In this document: positions 18,423 through 30,409 of the stretch, in pieces
How positions within the stretch are numbered: the stretch's first letter is position 1
Layout: every line of letters begins with the position of its first letter
Source: Rhodanobacter thiooxydans
Lineage (GTDB): Bacteria; Pseudomonadota; Gammaproteobacteria; Xanthomonadales; Rhodanobacteraceae
Reading direction: 5' to 3'
NCBI RefSeq assembly: GCF_030291135.1
Contig: NZ_CP127409.1
Coordinates: forward strand, 1,798,001-1,862,000
DNA: 64,000 nt
Program-made: the position numbers and the translations under genes
Notes under the pieces: model-generated
Told to the model about the DNA's origin: nothing
Seen by the model: only the letters and a program-made list of their open reading frames with translations
Databases searched by the model: none

Positions 18423-19298
18423 TCAAAGCCGGCCGAGGAACTCTCGCACGGTGGGCGCGAGTTTCGGATCCTGCAGCGCCATGTGCATGGTGGCGCGCAC
18501 CAGCCCCGCCTTGTTGCCGCAGTCGAAGCGGATGCCTTCGAAGCGATAGGCCAGCACCTTGCCCTGCTCCTTCAGCAACGCGTCGATTGCGTCGGTGAGC
18601 TGGATCTCGCCGCCGGCACCCGGCGTGGTCTGTTCCAGCAGCTGGAAGATGCGGCCGGGCAGCACGTAACGCCCGACCACGGCCAGGTTCGACGGCGCGT
18701 CGGCCGGCTTGGGTTTCTCGACCATGCTGCGGATCAGGGCACTGCGCTCGTCGACCGGCGTGGCGTCGACGATGCCGTACTTGTCGGTGTCACTGTGCGG
18801 AATTTCCTCCACCGCGATCACGCCGGCCTGCTGCGCCTCGGCGAGGTCAGCCATCTGCCGCAGCGCGCCCTTGCCGGCGGCATTCCAGATCAGGTCATCC
18901 GGCAGGATCACGCCGAACGGTTCGTCACCGACCACGGGTTTGGCGCACAACACGGCATGGCCCAGGCCAAGCGCCTCAGGCTGGGTCACGAAGATCGCCC
19001 GCACGTGCCGTGGCAAGGTGCCCTGCACCAGCGCCAGCAGCTCGGCTTTGCCTTTCTCCTGCAGCTTCGATTCCAGCTCGTAGGCCTTGTCGAAATAGTC
19101 GGCGATCGCGTGCTTGTAGCGATTGGTGACGAAGATCAGCGTATCGGCACCGGCATCGACGGCCTCGTCGACGGCGTACTGGATCAGCGGCTTGTCCAGC
19201 ACCGGCAGCATTTCCTTGGCGACCACCTTGGTCGCCGGCAGGAAGCGCGTGCCGAGGCCGGCGACGGGAAACACCACTTTGCGCAGGGGCTTGCTCAC
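18423..19298 (-). CDS. galU: UTP-glucose-1-phosphate uridylyltransferase
   Basis: 291 aa. Starts at GTG 19298, overlapping the upstream dehydratase stop by four bases. FPVAGLGTRFLPATKVVAKEMLPVLDKP is the full nucleotide-binding signature; later GHAVLCAKPVVGDEPFGVILPDD and the RFDCGNKAGLVRAT end-region are GalU-specific. It makes UDP-glucose for LPS core, exopolysaccharide and osmoregulated glucans. The pairing with a sugar dehydratase and a lipid-linked sugar transferase implies surface polysaccharide synthesis. Confidence 0.96.
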   Translation of the reverse strand: MSKPLRKVVFPVAGLGTRFLPATKVVAKEMLPVLDKPLIQYAVDEAVDAGADTLIFVTNRYKHAIADYFDKAYELESKLQEKGKAELLALVQGTLPRHVRAIFVTQPEALGLGHAVLCAKPVVGDEPFGVILPDDLIWNAAGKGALRQMADLAEAQQAGVIAVEEIPHSDTDKYGIVDATPVDERSALIRSMVEKPKPADAPSNLAVVGRYVLPGRIFQLLEQTTPGAGGEIQLTDAIDALLKEQGKVLAYRFEGIRFDCGNKAGLVRATMHMALQDPKLAPTVREFLGRL

Positions 19299-21193
19299 TC
19301 ATTGATCTCCGGGTTGGCGCGGCGGATCGACACTACGTTGTCCGGCTGTACCGTTTCGCTCCAGCGGAACGAAGGCAGCAGGCTGGATACGCAGCGGCGA
19401 AGTTCTTCCTCATCGAAAACGCTCGCTGCTTCGGCAGCCTTGTGCAGCAGCGCCTGCAGCAGTTCCCACGACACTTCGCGGTGTTGCGCCAGGAAGATCT
19501 TGGCGTGCGCGGTGGCGCTGTAGTTTTCCAGCGGGTGGAACAGTTCTTCGAACAGTTTTTCACCTGCGCGCAGGCCGGTGTACACGATCGGGATCTCGCT
19601 GCCCGGTTTCTTGCCGGCCAGGCGGATCATCTGCTCGGCCAGGTCGCGGATCTTCACCGGCTCGCCCATGTCGAGCGCGAAGATCTCGCCACCCTTGCCG
19701 ATGCTCGCGGTCTGCAGGATCAGCTGGCAGGCCTCGGGAATGGTCATGAAGTAGCGCGATATTTCCGGGTGTGTCACGGTGACCGGGCCGCCGTCACGGA
19801 TCTGCCGGCGGAACAGCGGCACCACCGAGCCGGCCGAATCCAGCACGTTGCCGAAGCGCACCGTCATGAAGCGGGTATCGGCGTGCGCATCGAGGTTCTG
19901 GCAATAGATCTCGGCGATGCGCTTGCTGGCGCCCATCACGCTGGTCGGGTTGACCGCCTTGTCGGTGGAGATCAGCACGAAGCACTCGACCCCGGTTTCG
20001 CAGGCCGCATCAGCCACCGTGCGCGTACCCAGCACGTTGTTGCGGAACGCTGCGCGAAGCTGCCCCTGCAGCATCGGGACATGCTTGTAGGCGGCGGCAT
20101 GGAACACCACCTGCGGCTGGAGTTCCGCGAACGCCTTCCGCATGGCAGCCGGGTCGCCGCAGTTGGCGAGGATGCCATCGAGGATCAGCTCAGGGAAATG
20201 CGCGCGCAGTTCCTGGCTGATCCGGTACAGGTTGTATTCGCTCTGCTCGACCACGGCGAGCGACTGCGCGCCCAGTCGGGCGACCTGGCGGCACAGTTCC
20301 GAGCCGATCGAGCCGCCGCCGCCGGTGATCAGCACGCGCTTGCCGCTCAATGTTTCGCGGATCGCGGTCCAGTCCAGTTCCACCGTGTCGCGGCCGAGCA
20401 GGTCCTCGATCGCCACTTCCTTGATCTGGTTGAACTGGGCGCGGCCGGCCACCACGTCCTCCAGCCGCGGCACCGTCCGGTATGGCAGGTCGGTGGCGTC
20501 GCACAGCGCAACCACCTGGCGCATCTCGTTCGTCGATGCACCCGGCAGCGCAATCAACAGCATGTCGACTGCCACTTCACGGGCAACCTCGGGCAACTGC
20601 TCGAAGCGCCCCAACACCGGGTGGCCGTTGATGCTGGCGCCGCGCAGGCTGGGCCTGTCGTCGATGAAACCGACTACGGCGTAGCGGTTGTCGCGCTGCA
20701 GGTCACGCGAAAGCATCTCGCCGGCGCGATCCGCGCCGACGATCAGTACCCGCTTTGCGGTCTGGTTGTGCAGCAGGTCGTTGCGACTGTCCTTCCAGTA
20801 GCGATAGGCCAGCCGTGGGCCGCCGAGCAGCACGGCGAGCACCAGCGGATAGAGCAACAACACCGAGCGCGGCACGCCCTCCAGCCGGTTGTAGAGGAAC
20901 AGCGACACGCCGATGAGCAACGAGCCGATCACCACGGCGCGCACGATATTCCACAGATCCGGCAGGCTGGCGAAACGCCAGACGCTGCGGTACAGCCCGG
21001 TCCAGCGGAAGACCAGCCCCTGAACCAGCAACACGATGGGTAATCCGAACGCGCTGAAATGGACGATCTCGTCGGGTTTCAGCGCATACCGCAGCAGCTT
21101 GGCGATCCACCAGGCGATTGCGGCCATGGCCAGGTCGTGCAGCACGACGGCAATACGCGGATGGATGAAGCCGACGAGTTTACGCAGCGACAT
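19295..21193 (-). CDS. Membrane-bound nucleotide-sugar dehydratase (WbpM/PglF/CapD-like)
   Basis: 632 aa. Four to five N-terminal membrane helices (residues ~10-120), a CoA-binding-like Rossmann region (VLIVGADRAGEMLSRDL), then the large extended-SDR domain: ITGGGGSIGSELCRQV, FHAAAYKHVPM, LISTDKAVNPTSVMGASKR. In this subfamily the usual YxxxK is replaced by MGASKR, as here, which is normal for WbpM-type UDP-GlcNAc 4,6-dehydratases. It starts the route to UDP-linked deoxy-amino sugars for O-antigen or glycans. It overlaps both neighbours. Confidence 0.92.
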   Translation of the reverse strand: MSLRKLVGFIHPRIAVVLHDLAMAAIAWWIAKLLRYALKPDEIVHFSAFGLPIVLLVQGLVFRWTGLYRSVWRFASLPDLWNIVRAVVIGSLLIGVSLFLYNRLEGVPRSVLLLYPLVLAVLLGGPRLAYRYWKDSRNDLLHNQTAKRVLIVGADRAGEMLSRDLQRDNRYAVVGFIDDRPSLRGASINGHPVLGRFEQLPEVAREVAVDMLLIALPGASTNEMRQVVALCDATDLPYRTVPRLEDVVAGRAQFNQIKEVAIEDLLGRDTVELDWTAIRETLSGKRVLITGGGGSIGSELCRQVARLGAQSLAVVEQSEYNLYRISQELRAHFPELILDGILANCGDPAAMRKAFAELQPQVVFHAAAYKHVPMLQGQLRAAFRNNVLGTRTVADAACETGVECFVLISTDKAVNPTSVMGASKRIAEIYCQNLDAHADTRFMTVRFGNVLDSAGSVVPLFRRQIRDGGPVTVTHPEISRYFMTIPEACQLILQTASIGKGGEIFALDMGEPVKIRDLAEQMIRLAGKKPGSEIPIVYTGLRAGEKLFEELFHPLENYSATAHAKIFLAQHREVSWELLQALLHKAAEAASVFDEEELRRCVSSLLPSFRWSETVQPDNVVSIRRANPEINE

Positions 21194-22202
21194 GGGATGC
21201 CTTGGGCAGATGGCGTCGCAGGCAGCGACGTTTCAGCGCCAGCCAGGCGGCTGCCGCTCCAAGATAGACGGCTATGGTAATCGGCAGCGCCATGTGCAGA
21301 TGACTCCAGGCCAACCAGGCCGCTGGTGCCGCGACCAGCAGGTTCCAGCCCATATAGGCGATGCCCGCCCGTGCATGCGTTTCCCCCCGGCGCACCAGCC
21401 ACTGGTAAAGGTGTTCGCGATGGGCAGTGTACCAGCGCCGCCCGTGCCACATGCGGGTCAGCAAGGTAAGGCTGGCATCCGCCACGAAGGCGGACGACAG
21501 GATCAGTGCCGGCCACAGCAACGCGGGCTCGACGCGCCACAACATCGCGCTGAAGGCAAAGATCAGCAGGCCGACGCTGCCGCTGCCGACATCGCCCATG
21601 AAGATTCGAGCCGGTGGCCGGTTGAAGTACCAGAAACCCAACGCCGACGCCGCAAGAGCCGCCGTCGCCATGACCAGCGCAGGTTGTGCCGCCGCCCATG
21701 CCAGCACGGCCAGGCCTGCGCCGACGAAGATGGCCTGCTGCGCCAGCAGGCCATCGATGCCGTCCATGAAATTGTGCAGGTTGATGCTCCACGCGCCACC
21801 GAGCAGCAACACCGGCAGCCACCACCACGACAGGCCGGTGGCCAGCAGGCCCAGCGAAAACAGGCCGACTGCCAGCAACTGGGCACCCAGCCGCGGCAAG
21901 ACCGGCAACGAGCGATGGTCATCCCACCAGCCGGCCAGCGCCACCAGAACGAGCGCGGCGAGAAGACCGGCGATCACGCTTGGGGGCCAGTCCGCCGGCG
22001 GGTTCCACAGCACGCCGGACAGACAGGCCAGCATCGCCACGACGATGCCGATGCCACCGCCACGCGGGGTCGGCAAATGATGTGAACGGCGCTGCCCGGG
22101 CTGGTCGAGCATGCCGCGCCGGTGCGCATAGCCGATCGCGCCACGCACCAGCAGCAAGGTGATCGACAAGCTGGCCAGCAACCATCCCGTGGTCAGGTAC
22201 AT
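21180..22202 (-). CDS. Undecaprenyl-phosphate glycosyl-1-phosphate transferase (WecA/MraY family, GT4)
   Basis: 340 aa from the ATG at 22202, seven bases after the lapB stop; an overlapping GTG at 22226 is possible. About ten membrane helices. Family motifs are all visible: RSHHLPTPRGGGIGI, AGWWDDHRSLPV, the NLHNFMDGIDGL active-site loop with paired acidic residues, FMGDVGSGSVG and the HREHLYQWL cytosolic loop. It transfers a sugar-1-phosphate to undecaprenyl phosphate, starting O-antigen or similar chains. With the dehydratase downstream, I infer that the initiating sugar is a modified N-acetylhexosamine. Acts at the inner membrane, cytosolic face. Confidence 0.92.
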   Translation of the reverse strand: MYLTTGWLLASLSITLLLVRGAIGYAHRRGMLDQPGQRRSHHLPTPRGGGIGIVVAMLACLSGVLWNPPADWPPSVIAGLLAALVLVALAGWWDDHRSLPVLPRLGAQLLAVGLFSLGLLATGLSWWWLPVLLLGGAWSINLHNFMDGIDGLLAQQAIFVGAGLAVLAWAAAQPALVMATAALAASALGFWYFNRPPARIFMGDVGSGSVGLLIFAFSAMLWRVEPALLWPALILSSAFVADASLTLLTRMWHGRRWYTAHREHLYQWLVRRGETHARAGIAYMGWNLLVAAPAAWLAWSHLHMALPITIAVYLGAAAAWLALKRRCLRRHLPKASHVAA

Positions 22203-22209
22203 GCTCCAC

Positions 22210-23382
22210 TCACTCGCTGGCGACACCGTGGATCGGACGGATCGTACTCCAGCTCTTGCAGCTGGGGCATTGCCAATGATGTGCCTTGGCGCCGAAACCG
22301 CAGCGGCTGCAGCGATACATCGCCTGGCCTTCCAGCAACTTGCGGGTCAGGTCGCGCAGGATCAGGAAGTTCTCGCGCGCCTCGCCCTGGATCTTGTCCA
22401 TGGTGGCGTCGATCAGGGCCATCAGCCCACGCACTGACGGCCGCTGGCGCAGTTGCGCGGTGAGAAAGTCGATCGCCGCCCGCTCGCCGTCGCGCTGCCG
22501 GTACAGGTGGGTCAGCGCCAGCACCGGCGAGACGCCGTGGTAGCGTCCGAGCATGTCGTGCAGGAAATTCTCGGCACGCTCCATCTGTTGCGAGCGGGCA
22601 TAGCTGTTGAGCAGCGGCGGCAGGATATCCGGGGTGAACGCGATGTCGGCCTTGATCGCCGCCTCGTAGGCCGTCACTGCTTCGGCATGCTGGCCATCCT
22701 CGGACAGCAGGCGACCGGTCAACATGAAGGCACGCACGCATTCGGGCTGGCACTCGAACGCCTGGCGCAGGTAGTCGCGCGCCTCGGCGCGGGCACCATG
22801 CTGGCGCGAGCGGTCGGCCAGCTCGCAGTAGAACTGGGCGATCATCGGCGCCTCGTCCTCGCCGGTCATCACCTCCAGCCGCCGCGCGTGCTCGATCGCC
22901 TTGTGCCAGTCGCGCTCGTGCTGGTAGATCGCGATAAGGTGGCGCAGCGCCGACGGTGCGTGCGCGTCCATCGCCACCAAGTCGGAGAACAGCGCCTCGG
23001 CGCGATCCAGCAGGCCGGCGCGCATGTAATCCTCGCCCAGCTCCAGCAGGGCTACCGTTTTCATCGCGTCGGTCAGGCCCGGTCGCGAGACCAGATGCTG
23101 GTGCAGCCGGATCGCCCGGTCCACCTCGCCGCGGCGACGGAACAGGTTGCCCAGTGCCAGGTGGGTCTCGACCGTGTCGCGGTTGTATTCGGCCAGCTTG
23201 AGGAAGACCTCGATCGCCTTGTCCTGCTCCTCGTTGAGCAGGTAGTTCAGACCGCGGAAGTAGTCCGAGGACAGCTCACTGACTTCGGCGCCGGAGCGGC
23301 GCGCACCGGCCTGGCGGGAGGCCCACCATCCCAGCACGAATGCAGCCGGCACCAGCGGAACCAGCACATACAGGAGATTCAT
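22210..23382 (-). CDS. lapB: LapB (YciM), LPS assembly regulator
   Basis: 390 aa. One N-terminal membrane anchor (LLYVLVPLVPAAFVLGWWAS), then about nine TPR repeats from residue ~45 on, beginning YFRGLNYLLNEEQDKAIEVFLKL. A rubredoxin-type zinc knuckle closes it (CSRCGF...CPSCKSW). In E. coli LapB binds LpxC and FtsH and promotes LpxC degradation, which balances LPS and phospholipid synthesis. The length matches E. coli (389 aa). ATG overlaps the lapA stop by four bases. Confidence 0.95.
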   Translation of the reverse strand: MNLLYVLVPLVPAAFVLGWWASRQAGARRSGAEVSELSSDYFRGLNYLLNEEQDKAIEVFLKLAEYNRDTVETHLALGNLFRRRGEVDRAIRLHQHLVSRPGLTDAMKTVALLELGEDYMRAGLLDRAEALFSDLVAMDAHAPSALRHLIAIYQHERDWHKAIEHARRLEVMTGEDEAPMIAQFYCELADRSRQHGARAEARDYLRQAFECQPECVRAFMLTGRLLSEDGQHAEAVTAYEAAIKADIAFTPDILPPLLNSYARSQQMERAENFLHDMLGRYHGVSPVLALTHLYRQRDGERAAIDFLTAQLRQRPSVRGLMALIDATMDKIQGEARENFLILRDLTRKLLEGQAMYRCSRCGFGAKAHHWQCPSCKSWSTIRPIHGVASE

Positions 23383-23627
23383 GGCCTGGCCGACAGCTTC
23401 TTGTCCGCGCGCGGTTGCCGGCGGCGCTGGCGCATGCTCACGCCCAGCCACGCGGTGAGCCCGCCCAGCAGCCAGCCGATCACCAGTGCGCCGAGCAGGG
23501 CGGCTCCCTTGGGCAGTTGCAGCCGGACGAACGCGAAGTCGTAGCCGACCAGGTCGGCATTGAGCGCGCCCAGCACGACGCCGGCGGCGATGAAGATCAC
23601 GAGGATGATGATGGCGAGCAGTCGCAT
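23379..23627 (-). CDS. lapA: LapA (YciS) small inner-membrane protein
   Basis: 82 aa from the ATG at 23627. Two membrane helices flank the LVGYDFAFVRLQLPKGAALLGALVIGWLLGG segment, the diagnostic DUF1049 pattern, and a basic cytosolic tail follows. It is co-encoded with lapB, as in E. coli yciS-yciM, and is thought to assist LapB at the membrane. Confidence 0.9.
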   Translation of the reverse strand: MRLLAIIILVIFIAAGVVLGALNADLVGYDFAFVRLQLPKGAALLGALVIGWLLGGLTAWLGVSMRQRRRQPRADKKLSARP

Positions 23628-23731
23628 GGCCGAGACTTTACCCGATTGCTCGTGACAGGCACAGGCTGCATGGATCATGCATGCGGCGACGATTCATGGC
23701 GGGCCCGCGGCCGCTGCGGATCGCGCGCAAC

Positions 23732-23764
23732 AAAAAGGCAGGACCGACTCGCGTCGCCTGCCTT
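23732..23764 (-). terminator. Rho-independent terminator after ihfB
   Basis: On the minus strand AAGGCAGG/CCTGCCTT arms (23757-23764 and 23735-23742) with inner pairing, followed by a T-run at 23732-23736. It separates ihfB from lapA. Confidence 0.8.
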
Positions 23765-23795
23765 CGATCAGTTTTCCTGCGTGGTGGCCGGGATA

Positions 23796-24095
23796 TCAGG
23801 CAGTCTCCTGCTCCAGATCCTGGTTGACGCGCTCGCGCAATTCCTTGCCCGGCTTGAAGTGCGGAACGTGCTTGCCGGGCAGCGCCACGGCTTCGCCCGT
23901 CTTGGGGTTGCGCCCCATGCGCGGCGGCCGGAAATGCAGCGCGAAGCTGCCAAAACCACGTACTTCGATGCGTTCGCCGTGAGCCAGGGCATGGCTCATC
24001 TGCTCGATGACACTCTTGACGGCCATCTCGACATCCGCGAATGCAAGATGGGTCTGGCGCCTGGCGAGCGCCTCGATCAATTCGGATTTAGTCAT
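23796..24095 (-). CDS. ihfB: Integration host factor subunit beta
   Basis: 99 aa from the ATG at 24095. HU/IHF fold with [11 protein letters not shown] start, [29 protein letters not shown] and the DNA-intercalating arm [20 protein letters not shown]. Its place directly after rpsA is the usual one for ihfB. As a heterodimer with IhfA it bends DNA sharply; it may matter for integrase action at the ssrA island further along. Confidence 0.96.
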   Translation of the reverse strand: MTKSELIEALARRQTHLAFADVEMAVKSVIEQMSHALAHGERIEVRGFGSFALHFRPPRMGRNPKTGEAVALPGKHVPHFKPGKELRERVNQDLEQETA

Positions 24096-24124
24096 GGGCC
24101 CCAATGTCCGTGACATGAAACAAC

Positions 24125-24150
24125 GGGGCGACGGCGTTGGCCGCCGCCCC
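24125..24150 (-). terminator. GC-rich hairpin between rpsA and ihfB
   Basis: GGGGCGgCGG/CCGtCGCCCC-like arms (one G-T wobble) with a weak trailing GTTGTTT on the minus strand. It probably attenuates rather than fully ends rpsA transcription. Confidence 0.55.
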
Positions 24151-24171
24151 GCGTCAGGCTGGTATCGACGA

Positions 24172-25845
24172 TCAGTCGGCCTTGTTGAACTGCTCCTTGA
24201 GCAGCGCACCAAGCTTGGTCGTGCCGCTGGCCGCGGACGAGTAATCCACCGACGTATCGGGCGCGTCTTCCTCGTCCTTGGCGCGGATCGAGAGCGCCAG
24301 CTGGCGACCCTTGCGATCCATGCCGGTGAACTTGGCCTCGACCTTGTCGCCCACCTTCAGGTGCTGGGTGGCGTCGTCGATGCGCTCCTTGGCGATGTCG
24401 TTGGCGCGCAGGTAACCCTCCACGCCCTCGCCCAGGTCGATCACGGCGCCCTTCGCATCGACTTCCTTGACGGTGCCGTTGACGATGCTGCCGCGCGGAT
24501 TCGCCGCCATGAATTGGCCGAACGGATCCTGCTCCATCTGCTTGATGCCGAGGCTGATGCGCTCGCGCTCCGGGTCCACCGCCAGCACCACGGCCTCGAT
24601 CTCGTCGCCCTTCTTGAAGTTGCGCACGAGGTCTTCGCCGGACATCTGCCAGGAGATATCGGACAGGTGCACCAGGCCGTCGATGCCGCCGTCCAGGCCG
24701 ATGAACACGCCGAAGTCGGTGATCGACTTGATCTGGCCGGAAACCTTGTCGCCCTTCTTGTGCATGGCGGCGAACGCTTCCCACGGGTTGGAACGCGTCT
24801 GCTTGATGCCCAGCGAGATGCGGCGACGCTCTTCATCCACGTCCAGCACCATCACTTCGGTCTCGTCGCCGACCTGCACTACCTTGGCCGGGTTGACGTT
24901 CTTGTTGGTCCAGTCCATCTCGGACACGTGCACCAGGCCTTCCACGCCCGGCTCGATCTCGACGAAGCAGCCGTAGTCGGTGACGTTGGAGACCTTGCCG
25001 AACAGGCGGCTGCCGACCGGGTAGCGGCGGGCGATGGCGACCCACGGGTCGTCGCCCAGCTGCTTCAGGCCCAGCGAAACGCGGTTGCGCTCCTTGTCGT
25101 ACTTCAGCACGCGCACGTCCAGCTCGTCGCCGACGTTGACGACTTCGGACGGATGGCGCACGCGCTTCCACGCCATGTCGGTGATGTGCAGCAGGCCGTC
25201 GATGCCGCCCAGATCCACGAACGCGCCGTAGTCGGTGAGGTTCTTGACCGTACCCTTGACCACCGCGCCCTCGGTCAGGCGCTCCAGCAGCTTCTCGCGC
25301 TCCTCGGAGAACTCGGTCTCGACGACGGCACGGCGGCTGACCACCACGTTGTTGCGCTTGCGGTCGAGCTTGATGATCTTGAACTCGAGTTCCTTGCCCT
25401 CGAGGTAGGTCGGCTCGCGCACCGGGCGCACGTCGACCAGCGAGCCCGGCAGAAACGCGCGGACATCCTTGATGTCGACGGTGAAGCCGCCCTTGACCTT
25501 GCCGGAGATCATGCCCTTGATGGTCTCTTCCTTGTCGAACGCCTGCTCCAGGTCGTCCCACACCATCGAGCGCTTGGCTTTCTCGCGCGACAGCTTGGTC
25601 TCGCCGAAACCGTCTTCCAGGGCTTCGAGGGCTACCTTCACCTCGTCGCCAACCTGCACCTCCAGCACGCCGTCCTCGCTCTTGAACTGCTCGATCGGGA
25701 CGATGCCTTCGCTCTTCAGGCCTGCATTGATCACGACGACGTCGTTGCGGATTTCCACGACGATGCCGGTGACGATGGCGCCGGGCTTCAGCTTGGAGAT
25801 GGCCTGCTGGCTCTGTTCAAACAGTTCGGCAAAACTTTCAGTCAT
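24172..25845 (-). CDS. rpsA: 30S ribosomal protein S1
   Basis: 557 aa from the ATG at 25845 ([14 protein letters not shown], matching E. coli S1). Six S1 OB-fold repeats, each ending in a [10 protein letters not shown] or [16 protein letters not shown] strand (for example near residues 205, 290 and 377). S1 tethers mRNA to the 30S subunit for initiation. The cmk-rpsA-ihfB order is the standard gammaproteobacterial arrangement. Length equals the family norm. Confidence 0.97.
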   Translation of the reverse strand: MTESFAELFEQSQQAISKLKPGAIVTGIVVEIRNDVVVINAGLKSEGIVPIEQFKSEDGVLEVQVGDEVKVALEALEDGFGETKLSREKAKRSMVWDDLEQAFDKEETIKGMISGKVKGGFTVDIKDVRAFLPGSLVDVRPVREPTYLEGKELEFKIIKLDRKRNNVVVSRRAVVETEFSEEREKLLERLTEGAVVKGTVKNLTDYGAFVDLGGIDGLLHITDMAWKRVRHPSEVVNVGDELDVRVLKYDKERNRVSLGLKQLGDDPWVAIARRYPVGSRLFGKVSNVTDYGCFVEIEPGVEGLVHVSEMDWTNKNVNPAKVVQVGDETEVMVLDVDEERRRISLGIKQTRSNPWEAFAAMHKKGDKVSGQIKSITDFGVFIGLDGGIDGLVHLSDISWQMSGEDLVRNFKKGDEIEAVVLAVDPERERISLGIKQMEQDPFGQFMAANPRGSIVNGTVKEVDAKGAVIDLGEGVEGYLRANDIAKERIDDATQHLKVGDKVEAKFTGMDRKGRQLALSIRAKDEEDAPDTSVDYSSAASGTTKLGALLKEQFNKAD

Positions 25846-26019
25846 GTTGATTCCATAGTGGGAAAAGACCTTGGGCCATGCACGTGGTTGGGTGCGCGCA
25901 CAAACTTGCCGGTCCACCGGTTGGGGGTGTTTCGGGTGGTTCCTTCCGAACCGACCGTCAGCACCGTTGGTCAAAACCCCCTGCCACGGCAGGGGCACAG
26001 AAACCGCCGCGCGATCCAG

Positions 26020-26700
26020 TCAGGACCGCACGACGGCCAATACTTTCGCGACGACCTCGTCGATACCCATCCCGGTGGTATCCACCAGCACGGCATCTTC
26101 AGCAGGCTTGAGCGGTGCAACCGTGCGTGATGCATCGCGGCTGTCACGCGCTTCAATTTCTCGCTGCAGGCCGGCAAGTGTAACGCTGAGTCCCTTTTCC
26201 TTCAACTGCTTATAGCGCCTTTTCGCCCGCTCGGCGGCGCTCGCGGTGAGGAAAACCTTGTACGCCGCATCCGGGAAGATCACCGTGCCCATGTCGCGCC
26301 CGTCGGCGACCAGCCCGGGCGCCTTGCGGAAGCCGAGCTGCAGCGCCACCAGGGCCTCGCGCACCGGCGGCATCGAGGCGATCGCCGAGGCCGCCGCACC
26401 GGCGGTCTCGGTGCGCAATTCGTCAGTGGCGTCGTGCCCATTGACGATCACCCGGGTCTCACCACCGTCGCTGGCCGCGCGAAAATGGATCTTGGTGCCC
26501 TGTGCGCAGCGGGTTATCGCCTCCACGTCCGACAGGTCCAGCCCGGCCATGCCGGCGGCGTAGCCCACGGCACGATACAGCGCCCCGGAATCCAGCAGCC
26601 GCCAGCCCAGCCGCTCGGCCACCAGCGCGCTGATGGTGCCCTTGCCCGACCCCGACGGCCCGTCGATCGTGAGTACGGGGACAGCGGGGGCATGGCTCAT
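26020..26700 (-). CDS. cmk: Cytidylate kinase
   Basis: 226 aa. P-loop at residues ~12-20 ([11 protein letters not shown]), followed by [10 protein letters not shown], the [18 protein letters not shown]-binding stretch and the [10 protein letters not shown] lid. It phosphorylates CMP and dCMP. It lies 174 bases upstream of rpsA on the same strand. Confidence 0.96.
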   Translation of the reverse strand: MSHAPAVPVLTIDGPSGSGKGTISALVAERLGWRLLDSGALYRAVGYAAGMAGLDLSDVEAITRCAQGTKIHFRAASDGGETRVIVNGHDATDELRTETAGAAASAIASMPPVREALVALQLGFRKAPGLVADGRDMGTVIFPDAAYKVFLTASAAERAKRRYKQLKEKGLSVTLAGLQREIEARDSRDASRTVAPLKPAEDAVLVDTTGMGIDEVVAKVLAVVRS

Positions 26701-26812
26701 GGAAAGATCCTGACAATGATGGCGAAAGCAGCCAGTTTACCGCGTTGACCCCACCGGGGACGCGTGCTATCTAGCCCGTCTACTTGCCTGCAAGCCATGC
26801 CCGATCTGCCTT

Positions 26813-27070
26813 ATGACCGACCTTCGCCGCGAGTTCGACCAGGCTGCCAAGGACATCCAGCGATTGGCCAGGCGCCCCGACAACGACACCTTGCTGAAGC
26901 TCTACGCGCTCTACAAGCAGGGCTCGGAGGGTGACCTCAAGCGTACCCAGCCGGGTTTCTTCGACTTCGTCGGTACCGCCAAGCACGAGGCCTGGGCGCA
27001 GCTGAACGGCGTCCCCGAAGAAGAAGCCATGCGCCGCTACATTGCGCTGGTTTACCAGTTGCTGGCCTGA
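26813..27070 (+). CDS. Acyl-CoA-binding protein
   Basis: 85 aa, a four-helix ACBP domain: FDQAAKDIQRL, the LLKLYALYKQGSEGD binding motif, and KHEAWAQLNGVPEEEAMRRYI. It binds and buffers long-chain acyl-CoA in the cytosol. The neighbour downstream, fadH, works on acyl-CoA too, which supports a lipid role. ACBPs are eukaryote-typical but occur in a minority of bacteria, including this order. Confidence 0.92.
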   Translation: MTDLRREFDQAAKDIQRLARRPDNDTLLKLYALYKQGSEGDLKRTQPGFFDFVGTAKHEAWAQLNGVPEEEAMRRYIALVYQLLA

Positions 27071-29176
<2,106 letters not shown>

Positions 29177-29194
29177 GTTCAAGCATGCTGGTGC

Positions 29195-29228
29195 ACCGAC
29201 AGCGCCGCCTTCTGGCAGCGCTGTCGGT
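29195..29228 (+). terminator. Hairpin after fadH
   Basis: ACCGACAGCG (29195-29204) pairs perfectly with CGCTGTCGGT (29219-29228), 19 bases after the stop. No U-run, so its terminator strength is uncertain. Confidence 0.5.
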
Positions 29229-29242
29229 CATGGAAAGAAAAG

Positions 29243-29322
29243 CGCCCCGCAGGGAAGACGCATCGACATGGGTTCAGGGGGGGAGTTGAACCAGATGTCG
29301 TATTTAGCGTCGCTGCGGGGCG
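29243..29322. promoter_or_regulatory. Interrupted inverted repeat upstream of lysR
   Basis: CGCCCCGCAG (29243-29252) pairs with CTGCGGGGCG (29313-29322), and GACGC (29257-29261) with GCGTC (29307-29311). It lies just before an AT-rich stretch (29370-29430) that probably holds the lysR promoter. It could be a structured leader or a looping operator. Confidence 0.45.
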
Positions 29323-29434
29323 AGGGCCGCCGCCACTAGGGGGGAGGGGAAGTGGCGGGACGAGAGTGATTTTATGATCGACCCAATAAAGTATCTAATA
29401 TATATTTAGCGCCGCATTAATTTGAAATAGCTAT

Positions 29435-30346
29435 ATGTTTGACCTTCGCCAGTTGCGCTATTTCGTGGCCGTCGCCGAGGAGCTCAGCTTCACCCGCGCC
29501 GCGCTGCGCCTGCATCTTTCCCAGCCGCCACTGTCGCAGCAGATCCAGTCGCTGGAACAGGACCTGGGCGTGCGCCTGCTGGAGCGCACCAAACGCAGCG
29601 TGGCACTGACCGAGCCGGGCCGGGTCTTCCTGGAGCAGGCGCGGCAGATCCTGGCCAAGGTCGACGAGGCGCGCAGCCAGGTGGTGGCTGCCGCCGCGGG
29701 CTACAGCGGCCAGTTGCGGCTGGCCTATACCGTCTCGGTCTCGTTCCATCCAGCCATGCCGCAAGCCCTGCTGCGCTTTGGCCAGATCGCCCCCAACGTG
29801 CGCCTGCAGCTCAGCGAGATGTACACCGAGCCGCAGTTCGCCGCCCTGCTCGCCGGCCAGATCGATGTCGGCTTTGTCCGCGACGAACCGGTACATGCGC
29901 AGGACGCCCGCGATCTGCGCATAAGTGTGATCGATCGCGAGCCCTTGCTGCTGGCGCTGCCCGCCGGGCATCCGCTGGCCGGCCGCAGCAGCCTGCGCCT
30001 GGCCGAAGTGGCCGGCGACGCGTTCGTGTCGCAACCGCGCGAACTCGCCGCCACGCTCTACGACCGGTTGGTGAAACTGGCGACGCGGGCCGGTTTCCAG
30101 CCGTCAATCACCCAGCACGCCCAGCAGATCAACGGCCTGCTGGCCCTGGTGGCGGCCGGCCTGGGGCTGGCCCTGGTGCCGGCCAGCATGCGCACCGTGC
30201 GCCTGGCCGGGGTTTGCTACGTGCCGCTGGAGGATCCTGATGCCTTTCTGCTGTTGGCCGTGGCCTGCAGGGCCGGCGACCCCTCCCCCGCCCTGCAGCA
30301 ATTCCTGAGCACGGTGGCGCAAACGGTCGTCGCATCGGACTTGTGA
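29435..30346 (+). CDS. LysR-family transcriptional regulator (BenM/CatM-like)
   Basis: 303 aa. Winged HTH at residues 1-60 (LRQLRYFVAVAEELSFTRAALRLHLSQPPLSQQI), then the periplasmic-binding-like effector domain (GQLRLAYTVSVSFHP, ALLAGQIDVGFVRDEP). The subgroup resembles regulators of aromatic compound pathways. No catabolic operon is adjacent, so the target genes are unknown. An unusually AT-rich 60-base stretch precedes it. Confidence 0.88.
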   Translation: MFDLRQLRYFVAVAEELSFTRAALRLHLSQPPLSQQIQSLEQDLGVRLLERTKRSVALTEPGRVFLEQARQILAKVDEARSQVVAAAAGYSGQLRLAYTVSVSFHPAMPQALLRFGQIAPNVRLQLSEMYTEPQFAALLAGQIDVGFVRDEPVHAQDARDLRISVIDREPLLLALPAGHPLAGRSSLRLAEVAGDAFVSQPRELAATLYDRLVKLATRAGFQPSITQHAQQINGLLALVAAGLGLALVPASMRTVRLAGVCYVPLEDPDAFLLLAVACRAGDPSPALQQFLSTVAQTVVASDL

Positions 30347-30369
30347 CAAAGCGTACGGCTCGCTATACT
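30341..30369 (+). promoter_or_regulatory. Sigma70-like promoter of rpmJ
   Basis: TTGTGA at 30341-30346, 17-base spacer, TATACT at 30364-30369. The -35 box overlaps the 3' end of the lysR gene (stop at 30346). Confidence 0.7.
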
Positions 30370-30409
30370 CGCGTGCTTACATTTTTTAGTCTAGTGTCAG
30401 GAGCTGGCC